NCBI GenBank assembly: GCA_944392255.1 | Contig: CALXVY010000020.1 | Coordinates: 1 to 32,472, forward strand | DNA length: 32,472 nucleotides | Direction of reading: 5' to 3' | DNA from: an uncultured Alphaproteobacteria bacterium | GTDB taxonomy: Bacteria > Pseudomonadota > Alphaproteobacteria > RF32 > CAG-239 | In this document: positions 1 to 8,483 of the stretch, in pieces | Position numbering within the stretch: position 1 is the stretch's first letter | Layout: each line of letters opens with the position of its first letter | The notes under the pieces: generated by a model | What the model saw: only the letters and a program-made list of their open reading frames with translations | What the model was told of the DNA's origin: nothing | The model's database searches: none | Translations under genes and position numbers: made by a program

Positions 1-92
1 GAAGGCGGGTCAAGAGCCATAGCTGAAGAGTTACAAACAGAGCCAATCAAAGCAATCAGCACTGAAGATAAACAAAGTACAGAATGTTTCAT
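1..92 (-). CDS. Secreted protein, N-terminal fragment (runs off left edge)
   Basis: An open minus-strand frame starts at the ATG at 90-92 and runs off the window. It follows a good ribosome-binding site (GGAGGC, about 5 bases upstream). The 30 visible residues begin MKHSVLCLSSVLIALIGSVC and continue through a hydrophobic stretch to an AMA-L type cleavage site, so this is a classical signal peptide for export to the periplasm or beyond. The mature domain lies outside the window. In many alphaproteobacteria a DsbA-like thioredoxin follows the M48 protease gene, which would suit the direction and spacing here, but that is inference from gene order and nothing in the visible residues tests it. 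Confidence 0.6.
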   Translation of the reverse strand, partial: MKHSVLCLSSVLIALIGSVCNSSAMALDPP

Positions 93-212
93 AACACGCC
101 TCCATGAAATAATAAGAATTAAAGCCTATACTATCCATGATAATCCATTTTTTTTTTTTGCAACCAAAAATTAAAGAAGGCGATAAATTTGTAAATCTAA
201 AGGGTTGTTCTT

Positions 213-1565
213 TTAATGAAATTTAGGAGATTTGCTATTTATTCTATTTTCTAAATCAGAAATTTTTAATTTTAATGCAGAATTATTTTTTGCAAATTCT
301 TTAGCAATTTTTAGCTGTTTAAGTGCTGTTTTATCTTCTCCGATTGCCGCACTATATTCCGCGGCGGCGTAAGTAGAATAAGCTTTATCATCAACTTGTC
401 CATAAGCTTGGGACAAAAGCATCCACCCTAGAGCAGAAGGCTGTTTAATATTTGCTTTATTCAAAATATGAATAATTTGTCTTATTTCAGCAGGAGAAGA
501 TTGGGTTTCTAAAGTTGCTTGAGCTAATGAAATTTGCAAGGCAGCAGAAGAAGGAAGTAAATTTAACGCTTTTTGATATTCTGTTTTTGCCAGATTAACT
601 TTGCCGGTTTCCATCAACATCTGAGCTTTAATCTCATAGAAAAACGGATTATTAGGCTCTTTAGCAATTAAGTTATTGATGGTATGTAGGGCTTTGGGCA
701 TATTCAACAGTTTAAAGAAAGCAATTGCATGAGCATATTGAGCAGTGATAGAAGTATCTTGGAGAGGATATTTTCTAAAAGTTTCTTTGGGTTCAGACAA
801 AAAAGAAAAAAGCTTAGCTTTGATACGAGAAAATTCTTCTTTATAAGACGTTGATTGAGAAAAAGGAGATTCTTTAACGGCTTTTTCCAAAAATTTAAGA
901 CGTTCTTGATTCATAGGGTGGGTGCGAAAATAAGGAGATTCCTCAATTCCGCTCATTTCATTAATACGATTAATTTTTTTCATAAAACGATATAAGCCAA
1001 TCGGGGATTGTTGCGTTTTTTGAAGAAAATTTACTGCACTTTCGTCAGCGCTTCTTTCTTGTTCTGTTCGGTAACGAAAATAATTTGTCATCATCGAGGA
1101 TTGACTTCCCAAAGCCACGGCCATAGCCACATTACCATCACCACTTGCCGCAGCCGCACCTCCGGCCAAAATCATGGATGCTAAAGTAACTTTTTGCATT
1201 TCTTGAGCTTTTATCTTTTGCGTAATGATATGCCCGCCGGTGATGTGTCCGGTTTCATGGGCAATAACGCCGCTCAATTCTTCTGCATCATCTGCCGCAA
1301 TAATTGTACCGGTATTGATAAATAAATAATTTCCATCACTGACAAAAGCATTTAAGGTTTCGTCATTAACAATAAATATCTTATTGCGGTTATAAGGCAA
1401 GTTAGCCGCTTTAAAAATAGGCATTGTAATTTTTTGCAGAAAAAGCTCTGTTTCTTCGTCAGAAATCAGGCTGAGAGCCCATACATTTCCGCTCATAAAA
1501 GCCCAAACGACCCATGACAGAAAAAATCTGCACATGAGTCGTTTTATGAAAAGCATCAGAGACAT
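213..1565 (-). CDS. BepA-like periplasmic M48 metalloprotease with TPR repeats
   Basis: This 450-residue protein starts with a signal peptide (about residues 1-30, ending VWA). The M48 zinc site is visible: HETGH at residues 103-107, and the third ligand is most likely Glu170 in the E-R-S-A-D motif. The part from about residue 250 on is made of helical TPR-like repeats (for example around 285-350). This architecture matches the BepA/YfgC family, which in E. coli degrades or helps assemble stalled outer-membrane proteins such as LptD at the BAM complex. The start lies 5 bases beyond the RNase E stop, with no strong Shine-Dalgarno of its own, so translational coupling to rne is likely. A second Met at residue 4 is an alternative start. 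Family assignment is firm; the exact substrate is inferred. Confidence 0.9.
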   Translation of the reverse strand: MSLMLFIKRLMCRFFLSWVVWAFMSGNVWALSLISDEETELFLQKITMPIFKAANLPYNRNKIFIVNDETLNAFVSDGNYLFINTGTIIAADDAEELSGVIAHETGHITGGHIITQKIKAQEMQKVTLASMILAGGAAAASGDGNVAMAVALGSQSSMMTNYFRYRTEQERSADESAVNFLQKTQQSPIGLYRFMKKINRINEMSGIEESPYFRTHPMNQERLKFLEKAVKESPFSQSTSYKEEFSRIKAKLFSFLSEPKETFRKYPLQDTSITAQYAHAIAFFKLLNMPKALHTINNLIAKEPNNPFFYEIKAQMLMETGKVNLAKTEYQKALNLLPSSAALQISLAQATLETQSSPAEIRQIIHILNKANIKQPSALGWMLLSQAYGQVDDKAYSTYAAAEYSAAIGEDKTALKQLKIAKEFAKNNSALKLKISDLENRINSKSPKFH

Positions 1566-1570
1566 ATGGT

Positions 1571-4156
1571 TTAACTTTTAATCAGTTTCTTCCACCAAGC
1601 AGTTTTTTTCTGAGGGGCATTTTCGTTTTTATCATTTTCTTTACTGGAAGAGGTATCTGTATGGCTATCATATAAGATAACCGGTTCTTCCTTTGGAGCC
1701 TCAACACTGCCTTTGTCGGTATTATCCATATTATTGCGGCGACGGTCACGTCCGCGACGACCACGTCTATCACGACGACGGTTACGTCTGTCTCTTCGAT
1801 TTTGATTGTTTTCTTGAAACTCATTATCTTCGGTTTCTTCAACCTCATTTTCCATAAGAGCTTCATTTTCAGAGCCAAGGTCATCATCGGCATTTTCAAT
1901 TGTTGCTTTAGAAACGGCAATATCTTCTTTGACCACGCCTTTAACTCTTTCAATTCGATAATCAGCAATATTTTGAACAGAAGAATCTGCGCAAATAATG
2001 ATGCTCATTTTATATTTTTGTTCCAAATTGAGCAAAGCTTGTCTTTTGTGATTCAGAAGATGAATAGCAACATCAGAGGGAACATATACATTGATTTGAG
2101 AAGCACGATTTCTGATACCTTCTTCTTCAATACCGCGCAAAACAAAAACAACGCTAGATTCAATAGTTCTAATCATGCCTTGTCCATGGCAATATGGACA
2201 AACCTGATAATTGCTCTCCATAAAAGAGGAGTGCATTCTTTGGCGAGAGATTTCCAGCAAACCGAAACAGCTCATCTTAGCAATTTGGATTCGTGAACGA
2301 TCTTTTTTCAAAGCTTCTTTCATTCTTTTTTCAACGGCATGATTATTGGCCGGATCTTCCATATCAATAAAATCGACCACAACCAAACCGGCCAAATTGC
2401 GCAAGCGCAATTGACGAGCAATTTCATCGCAAGCTTCTAAATTGGTCTTAAGAGCGGTTTCTTCCAAGTCTTTTTCTTTAGTTGCACGACCGGAGTTTAC
2501 ATCAATTGAGACCAACGCCTCGGTAGGATTAATGACCAAATATCCGCCGGATTCAAGTTGGGCATTAGCCTCATGCAGCTTATCAAGCTGTCCTTCAACT
2601 TGAAAACGTTGGAATAAGGGCATATCATTGTTACGATAATTTTTAATCTTTTTAACATTGCTTGGAGAAAGAATACGGCAAAAATCGCGAGCCGTTTTAT
2701 AACCTTCTTCACCGGCAACAATAACTTCAGAAATATCTTTGGTGTAAATATCACGCAAAGCTCTTTTAATCAGATTTCCTTCTTCATGAATCATAACCGG
2801 AGCTTTAGCTTTAAGAGCAGATAAACGAATGAGATTCCAACTGCGAATAAGATAATTATAGTCACGAACAATATCAGCTCTGGTTTTTTCTTCTCCGGCA
2901 GTTCTTACAATCAAAGACATATCGGTTGAAAGCGGAAGTTCTTTAACAATAGCTTTGAGACGTTTTCTGTCAGCAACGTTTGTAATTTTTCGAGAAACAC
3001 CGCCGCTTTTGATTCGATTAGGCATCAAAACGCAATAGCGACCGGCGAGTGAAAGGTAAGTTGTCAAAGCAGCGCCTTTATTTCCTCTTTCTTCTTTAAC
3101 TACTTGAATGAGAAGAATTTGTCCTTCTTTGATAACATCTTGAATTTTGCTGGAATGGTAAAGTTTGCGAGCGCGGAGAAGCTTTCTTTGCAACTCAAAA
3201 TCCATTTCCAACTCATCGTCATCATCATCATCGGCATCGTCGTCATCATCGTCATCATCATTAAGATTATCATTAACAGAAGCTACGAGATGAGGGGTAT
3301 TTTCGGTAACCGATTTAGCTGTTTCGCTTTCTTCAACCTCATCAGAAATTTGTTCATCACTGGCCAATCCGGTATCTTCAGCCAAGACCTTGAGTTCTTC
3401 TTTCTTTTCTTCTTTTTTCTTACGGATTCTCTTTTTGGCAACGCGTTTTTTTAACGGATGTTTTTTGCCGCCTTCTTCTGCTTCTGCGGCAATTTCCTCA
3501 TCAGTGATTTTATCATTAACCACTTCAACGACGGCTTGTGCCTGTTCAGGCGTCAACTCAGGAGTGGTTTCAGATACTTGCGGCTGTTCATGAGATTCTT
3601 TTATCTCAATTTCAGATTCGCCACTTGTTTGAGCGTCTTTGGATTCGCTGTCAACAGATGCTTCATCGCGCGCTTGTTCTTCAACTTGTTCTACATTATT
3701 TTCATTGAGATTTTGCTCTTCGGCAAGACGTTGTTCTTCTAAAGCTTTTGCCTCTGCTTCAGCTTTAGCTTTTTCAGCCATTTTTTGAGCATAAGCAGCG
3801 GCTTTTTCAGCACGGATACGTTCTCTTTCCGCTTCACGTTCTTTCAAAGCTTGCTTTTTAGCTTCAATAATATCGTTAACTTCATTATCAATAGCATCAA
3901 TTTGTTCTTGGGGAAGATTATAATAGTCGGGATGAATTTCTCCAAAAGCCAAAAAACCATGTTTATTTCCGCCATAATCTACAAAACAAGCTTGCAGAGA
4001 AGGTTCCACACGCATAACTTTTGCCAGATAAATATTTCCTTTGATTTGTTTTCTGCGGCAAGTTTCAAATTCAACATCTTCTAATTTATTGCCATCAACG
4101 ACAACAACTCTAGTTTCTTCTTCTTGAGTGCTGTCAATCAACATTCTTTTAGTCAT
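1571..4156 (-). CDS. rne: Ribonuclease E/G family endoribonuclease (RNase E)
   Basis: This 861-residue protein cleaves AU-rich single-stranded RNA in mRNA decay and rRNA/tRNA maturation. The S1 domain begins near residue 35 (KGNIYLAKVMRVEPSLQACF) but is interrupted at about 82-318 by a low-complexity insert rich in Ala, Glu and Lys, with an almost pure Asp run at 300-314. It resumes near 340. The DNase I-like catalytic domain shows the metal-binding aspartates Asp552 (IDVNSGR) and Asp595 (VVDFIDM), 43 residues apart as in E. coli RNase E. The zinc-link CPYCHGQG lies at 653-660. The C-terminal tail is short, with an Arg-rich patch (about 787-807), a probable RNA-binding site; it lacks the long E. 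coli-type degradosome scaffold. Start chosen: ATG at 4156 behind ACGGAG. The split S1 domain is typical of alphaproteobacteria. Confidence 0.95.
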   Translation of the reverse strand: MTKRMLIDSTQEEETRVVVVDGNKLEDVEFETCRRKQIKGNIYLAKVMRVEPSLQACFVDYGGNKHGFLAFGEIHPDYYNLPQEQIDAIDNEVNDIIEAKKQALKEREAERERIRAEKAAAYAQKMAEKAKAEAEAKALEEQRLAEEQNLNENNVEQVEEQARDEASVDSESKDAQTSGESEIEIKESHEQPQVSETTPELTPEQAQAVVEVVNDKITDEEIAAEAEEGGKKHPLKKRVAKKRIRKKKEEKKEELKVLAEDTGLASDEQISDEVEESETAKSVTENTPHLVASVNDNLNDDDDDDDDADDDDDDELEMDFELQRKLLRARKLYHSSKIQDVIKEGQILLIQVVKEERGNKGAALTTYLSLAGRYCVLMPNRIKSGGVSRKITNVADRKRLKAIVKELPLSTDMSLIVRTAGEEKTRADIVRDYNYLIRSWNLIRLSALKAKAPVMIHEEGNLIKRALRDIYTKDISEVIVAGEEGYKTARDFCRILSPSNVKKIKNYRNNDMPLFQRFQVEGQLDKLHEANAQLESGGYLVINPTEALVSIDVNSGRATKEKDLEETALKTNLEACDEIARQLRLRNLAGLVVVDFIDMEDPANNHAVEKRMKEALKKDRSRIQIAKMSCFGLLEISRQRMHSSFMESNYQVCPYCHGQGMIRTIESSVVFVLRGIEEEGIRNRASQINVYVPSDVAIHLLNHKRQALLNLEQKYKMSIIICADSSVQNIADYRIERVKGVVKEDIAVSKATIENADDDLGSENEALMENEVEETEDNEFQENNQNRRDRRNRRRDRRGRRGRDRRRNNMDNTDKGSVEAPKEEPVILYDSHTDTSSSKENDKNENAPQKKTAWWKKLIKS

Positions 4157-4174
4157 ATATAATAACTCCGTCTG

Positions 4175-4198
4175 TTTTGCATTAATCCGAATGCAAAA
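4175..4198 (-). promoter_or_regulatory. Stem-loop in the rne 5' leader
   Basis: TTTTGCATT (4175-4183) and AATGCAAAA (4190-4198) form a perfect 9-bp inverted repeat with a 6-base loop. It ends 19 bases before the rne start codon, just upstream of the ribosome-binding site. No T-tract follows it in the rne direction, so it is not an intrinsic terminator. A hairpin in the rne leader could serve feedback control by RNase E itself, as in E. coli; that role is inference. Confidence 0.5.
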
Positions 4199-4263
4199 TA
4201 AAATTTACCCTTAGCCGGAGAAAATATCCATAATTTAGTATATTTTTGCGAATAAAAAGAAGT

Positions 4264-4446
4264 TTAAACTTCTCCCTTATCAAAAAAACTCGCATACGGC
4301 AAAGCCGTTAATATAAAAAATATTTCATCTGCAAGGCCTAGACTCTCAAACTTTTTCCCATAAAGCCCAGCAGGACGGAAACCTTCCGGCAAAAAAAACT
4401 TTTCTTCATTGTCGGTTTTGGCAAAATTTTTTAATATGCCCAACAT
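4264..4446 (-). CDS. Possible small hypothetical protein (60 aa)
   Basis: An open frame of 60 codons starts MLGILKNFAKTDNEEKFFLP and ends in SFFDKGEV. It lies in the gap between divergent rne and amidase genes, in the same direction as rne. There is no convincing Shine-Dalgarno in front of the ATG. The composition is protein-like, with a hydrophobic segment near residues 38-54, but I recognise no family. It could be a real small gene, a remnant, or chance. It would lie in front of rne on the same transcript. Confidence 0.3.
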   Translation of the reverse strand: MLGILKNFAKTDNEEKFFLPEGFRPAGLYGKKFESLGLADEIFFILTALPYASFFDKGEV

Positions 4447-4588
4447 TATTATTTCTTATTTACTTAAAGGGCAAACCAATATATAAACCACCCGACAACA
4501 ATAAAATATACGAAATGTTTTAAAACACAACACCTATTATTATTTTTTATTCCGATTTTTTTTAAGAGATTGGTAATAAGTTTCTGTA

Positions 4589-4594
4589 TATAAT
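4589..4594 (+). promoter_or_regulatory. Putative -10 element for the amidase gene
   Basis: A perfect TATAAT lies 37 bases upstream of the amidase start codon in AT-rich DNA. No good -35 hexamer sits at 16-18 bases; a TTGGTA lies only 13 bases away. The position suits a short leader, but the promoter is judged on the -10 alone. Confidence 0.4.
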
Positions 4595-4631
4595 AAATGA
4601 TGTGAAGAATGAAGAAAATTGAGAGCTCTGA

Positions 4632-5882
4632 ATGTTATATAATATAAAAAAATATTTCGGATGCTGCGGCCGCAATCTTGTGTTGACGGTCTTTTTCGTC
4701 GTATGCGGAATATTTTTTTGTATGAATTCGGCCTATGCCGGAATTAATTCGTTGAGGGTCGGGCAAGGTGTTGGAAGTGTGCGCTTGGTTTTTGATTCCG
4801 ACCAGAGTTTTGATTATAAGGTTTTTTTATTGAGCGAGCCAAGACGTCTAATTGTTGATACGCAAAATATTAAAGTAAATCCAAAAATAGTCAGAGAATT
4901 AGATACAAATGCCTTTTTGAAAAATCCGCGCTTAGGTACGGTTGGGGTTGATGATGTCCGCATTGCTTTTGATTTAAGCAAGCCTGTTGTTGTTAAAAAA
5001 GCATTTCTTCTAGCCCCGCAAAGCAGTTTTGGTTGGCGTTTTGTGGTTGATTTGGAGCTCGTATCAGAAAGAGAATTTGCTTCCAGATTGGGAAGTTCTC
5101 ATGCCATAACCAATGAAAATTACAAAGAAAGCAAAATGGCTCAAAAGGCCTCGTCAAATCGTCAATATATCAAAGAAAACAGTAAGCAAAAAAAGATTAT
5201 TGTTTTAGATCCAGGGCATGGCGGACATGATCCCGGAGCTATTGGGTATTCTGGCGTTTATGAAAAAAATATCACTCTGGCATTTGGTCGTGAGTTAAAG
5301 GCTTTACTGGATAAAACCGGAAAGTATAAAGTCTATTTAACCCGTAGTAACGATAAATTTATTCCTCTGCGTGACCGTGTTAAAATTGCGCGTAAATATA
5401 AAGCGGATTTATTTATGTCATTGCATGCAGATAGTGCTAAAAACCGCAGTGCAACGGGGCTTTCCGTATACACTTTGTCAGAAACGGCTTCCGATAAAGA
5501 AGCTGCCGCTTTGGCTGAACGTGAAAATAAGGCAGATGTTATCGCCGGCTTGAATTTGGTTGAACATTCAAAAGAAGTCTCTGACATTCTGATTAATCTG
5601 GCTCAAAGAGAAACAATGAACAGGTCATCAGAATTTGCCGGATTTATGGTCGAGGAAATGAAGAAGAAAGTAAAATTGGTAAATAATACGCACCGTTTTG
5701 CCGGCTTTGCCGTGTTGAAAGGTCCCGATGTTCCGGCTGTCTTGCTTGAAATGGGCTATTTATCCAATCGACAAGAAGAAAAACAACTTCAACAAAAAGC
5801 TTATCGAAAAAAACTGGGAGAAGCTACGGTTAAGGCTATCGACCGCTATTTTGACAATATGCAGCATGCTTCCGTTTTCTAA
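4632..5882 (+). CDS. amiC: N-acetylmuramoyl-L-alanine amidase, AmiC type (AMIN + Amidase_3)
   Basis: This 416-residue periplasmic enzyme removes stem peptides from peptidoglycan during cell separation. A signal anchor or signal peptide spans residues 15-36 (ending AYA). An AMIN domain (about 38-145) targets it to the cell wall or septum. The zinc amidase_3 domain (about 188-408) shows the full ligand set: His196 in LDPGHGGHDPG, Glu211 in YEKN, His265 in SLHAD, and the catalytic Glu373 in LLEMGYLSN. The inserted helical segment around residues 284-335 is the part that in other Ami proteins autoinhibits the enzyme until an EnvC/NlpD-type activator binds. It is followed by mrcA in the same direction, a conserved alphaproteobacterial pairing. 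The start at 4632 follows GAGAG. The choice of amiC rather than amiA/B is by domain layout only. Confidence 0.93.
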   Translation: MLYNIKKYFGCCGRNLVLTVFFVVCGIFFCMNSAYAGINSLRVGQGVGSVRLVFDSDQSFDYKVFLLSEPRRLIVDTQNIKVNPKIVRELDTNAFLKNPRLGTVGVDDVRIAFDLSKPVVVKKAFLLAPQSSFGWRFVVDLELVSEREFASRLGSSHAITNENYKESKMAQKASSNRQYIKENSKQKKIIVLDPGHGGHDPGAIGYSGVYEKNITLAFGRELKALLDKTGKYKVYLTRSNDKFIPLRDRVKIARKYKADLFMSLHADSAKNRSATGLSVYTLSETASDKEAAALAERENKADVIAGLNLVEHSKEVSDILINLAQRETMNRSSEFAGFMVEEMKKKVKLVNNTHRFAGFAVLKGPDVPAVLLEMGYLSNRQEEKQLQQKAYRKKLGEATVKAIDRYFDNMQHASVF

Positions 5883-5996
5883 AAAATATATGTAATTTCT
5901 GCATAAATAAAAAATTGCTTTGGCTTTTTAAATTAAATGTTCTATAACCATAAACTGTACGTATATTAATAAGTTATCATGATAAACCGAGGTAAA

Positions 5997-8468
5997 ATGT
6001 TAAAAACATTATCTTCATTGATAAGCACATGCTTTTTCTTTGCCGTAATTGCATTTGTATTAGTAATAAGTTCGTTGTGGGAATATTCAGAGCAATTACC
6101 TGACTATCATCAATTGGCAAAATATGAGCCGGCAGTTACAACACGTTTGTATGCCGGAGACGGGCAGTTGCTGAAAGAATATGCCAGTGAAAAACGTTTG
6201 TTCGTTCCGGTTAATAAAATTCCCAAACGCGTTAAGCAGGCTTTTATCTCAGCAGAAGATAAGAATTTTTATCATCACTCCGGAGTAGATTTTTTCGGCA
6301 TAGCCAGAGCTATGATTGGAAATATAAAAAATATAGGCACAGGACGTCGTCCAGCCGGAGCTTCAACCATCACGCAACAAGTGGCCAAAAACTTTTTGCT
6401 TTCTTCCGAACTTTCCTATACCCGCAAAATCAAAGAAGCTATTTTGGCTATGCGCATGGAACAGGCTTTTACCAAAGACCATATTTTAGAATTATATTTG
6501 AACGAAATTTATTTAGGTAATCGCTCATATGGTGTGGCCGCTGCCGCGCTGAATTATTTTGGAAAGCCGCTTGATAAGTTAGAAATTGAAGAAGCGGCAT
6601 ATTTGGCGGCATTGCCCAAAGGTCCAAATAATTATAATCCCAAAACAAAATATGATGCCGCAGTTGCTCGTCGCAATTGGGTAATTGAACGTATGTTTGA
6701 AGAAGGATATATCACTGAAGAAGAAGCAGAAATAGCTAAAAGTAAGCCATTGGAAACCATCGACAGAAATAACGAATTTATACAAGATGCAGAATATTTC
6801 AGTGAAGAAGTTCGCCGAGAGATTAGTGAAAAATTTGGTTCGGAAGCCTTATATGAAGGCGGCTTGATTGTAAGAACAACGGTTGACCCTCGTTTGCAAA
6901 AAATTGCGACAAAAGTTTTTCGTCAAGAAATAGAAGCCTATGATATCAGACATGGTTATCGTGGTGCTTTAACCAATATTCCCCTTGATGATAAATATAA
7001 AGAGGCTTTAGCTGAAATTAAAATTCCCGGAGGGGCTAAAAAAACTTGGGAAAAAGCAATTGTACTTACGGTAGAAAAAGATAAAGCAGAGATAGAAACA
7101 GCAAAGGGCGAAAAGGGTATTGTTCCGCTGACTTTAGCAAAATGGGCTCGTAAAACTTTGAAAAATCAAGGAATTACAGATGAACCCAATAGTATGGCTA
7201 AAGTTTTGAAGCAAGGTGATGTGATTTTGGTGGAAAAAGTTTCTGAAAAAAACGCTAAAGCCAAAAATTTGTCCGAGAACAGTTATTATTTGCGCCAAGT
7301 TCCCAATGTTGAAGGAGCTCTGCTTGCCTTAGATCCACATACCGGAAAAGTTTTGGCCGCAGTTGGCGGTTATGATTTCAAAAAATCTCAGTATAACCGT
7401 GCCACCCAAGCTTTGCGACAAACTGGTTCTGCATTCAAGCCGGTGGTTTATTTAGCAGCTTTGGATAATGGCTATTCTCCGAACGATTTGATTTTGGATG
7501 CACCGTTTGTTTTAGATCAAGGTCCGGGTTTGCCAAAATGGAAACCTGAAAACTATTCTAAAAAGTTTTATGGTTTAATGACCTTGCGACAAGGTGTTGA
7601 AAAATCTAAGAATTTAATGACGGTACGTCTGGCTCAAGATTTAGGTATGGATAAAGTGGCTGAATATGCTAAAAAACTTGGCGTAAATGACCACTTGCCA
7701 CATTTATTGTCTATGTCTTTAGGAGCGGGGGAAACCCATGTGATTGATATGGCTCGAGCCTATGGTATCATGGTAAATGGCGGAAAAGATATTAAACCCT
7801 ATTTTGTTGAGCAAATTCAAGATCGTTATGGTCGAAATATCCTAAAGCAAGATAAAAGAAAGTGTGAAACTTGCAATGTGGATGCTTGGGGTGACGGCCA
7901 AGAAATTCCGCAATTGCCGGATGAAAGAGAGCAGATTGTAGATCCTTTGAGTGCATATCAGATAACTTCAATTTTGGAAGGTGTTGCCGTAAGAGGAACA
8001 GGTGCTCGTTTGCGCTCAATTAATAAACATCTGGGCGGCAAAACCGGAACTTCCAATGATACACAAGACGCATGGTTTGTTGGATTCTCACCGGATTTGG
8101 TTGTTGCCGTTTATGTCGGATTTGATAATCCGCGAACCTTAGGCCGTTATGAAACCGGTGCTGCGGCCGCATTACCTATTTTCAAAAATTTTATGGCTGA
8201 AGCTTTGGCAAACCAACCCGATATTCCGTTCCGTATTCCCACAGGAATCAAATTGGTGCGCATAAATTATGATACCGGACGTCCGGCCACGCCAACGGAT
8301 AAATCAGTCATTGTTGAAGCTTTGAAACCTGATTATAGTTTTGATAAAAACAAACAAAGGGTTATCGGCGGTGGAACGGTAGAAGGAAATGATGCGGAAA
8401 TGACCGCAGAGCCGGATATTTATCAACCCAATGAAGAAGATGAATTTATGTTAGGAACAGAATATTAA
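5997..8468 (+). CDS. mrcA: Penicillin-binding protein 1A (bifunctional transglycosylase/transpeptidase)
   Basis: This class A PBP polymerises and cross-links peptidoglycan at the inner membrane. I chose the ATG at 5997 because GAGG sits just upstream; an in-frame ATG at 5979 has no ribosome-binding site and would add 6 residues. With 823 residues, the layout is a membrane anchor (about 8-26), GT51 transglycosylase (catalytic Glu87 in SAEDKNFYHH; second motif ASTITQQVAKNFLL), a regulatory/OB-like region (about 310-430), and the transpeptidase domain with Ser478 of SAFK, SKN at 537-539 and KTG at 682-684. All catalytic motifs are intact. The gene ends 15 bases before prfB, so the two are probably co-transcribed, a common alphaproteobacterial arrangement. 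Confidence 0.95.
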   Translation: MLKTLSSLISTCFFFAVIAFVLVISSLWEYSEQLPDYHQLAKYEPAVTTRLYAGDGQLLKEYASEKRLFVPVNKIPKRVKQAFISAEDKNFYHHSGVDFFGIARAMIGNIKNIGTGRRPAGASTITQQVAKNFLLSSELSYTRKIKEAILAMRMEQAFTKDHILELYLNEIYLGNRSYGVAAAALNYFGKPLDKLEIEEAAYLAALPKGPNNYNPKTKYDAAVARRNWVIERMFEEGYITEEEAEIAKSKPLETIDRNNEFIQDAEYFSEEVRREISEKFGSEALYEGGLIVRTTVDPRLQKIATKVFRQEIEAYDIRHGYRGALTNIPLDDKYKEALAEIKIPGGAKKTWEKAIVLTVEKDKAEIETAKGEKGIVPLTLAKWARKTLKNQGITDEPNSMAKVLKQGDVILVEKVSEKNAKAKNLSENSYYLRQVPNVEGALLALDPHTGKVLAAVGGYDFKKSQYNRATQALRQTGSAFKPVVYLAALDNGYSPNDLILDAPFVLDQGPGLPKWKPENYSKKFYGLMTLRQGVEKSKNLMTVRLAQDLGMDKVAEYAKKLGVNDHLPHLLSMSLGAGETHVIDMARAYGIMVNGGKDIKPYFVEQIQDRYGRNILKQDKRKCETCNVDAWGDGQEIPQLPDEREQIVDPLSAYQITSILEGVAVRGTGARLRSINKHLGGKTGTSNDTQDAWFVGFSPDLVVAVYVGFDNPRTLGRYETGAAAALPIFKNFMAEALANQPDIPFRIPTGIKLVRINYDTGRPATPTDKSVIVEALKPDYSFDKNKQRVIGGGTVEGNDAEMTAEPDIYQPNEEDEFMLGTEY

Positions 8469-8483
8469 CGGAGAAAACAAAAT

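Larger units (their letters stand above)
4157..4631. other. Divergent intergenic region between rne and the amidase gene
   Basis: This 475-base stretch separates the leftward rne and rightward amidase genes. It holds the rne leader hairpin, one doubtful small reading frame (4264-4446, minus) and the likely promoters of both flanking genes. On the minus strand TATACT (about 4236-4241) is a possible -10 for rne, without a convincing -35. The stretch 4447-4631 is very AT-rich and holds the probable amidase promoter. I see no RNA gene or mobile element here. Confidence 0.5.

Noticed and set aside
149..160. Run of T at the left edge as a terminator for the protease gene
   Set aside because: The run is on the wrong strand for the leftward gene and has no hairpin in front of it.
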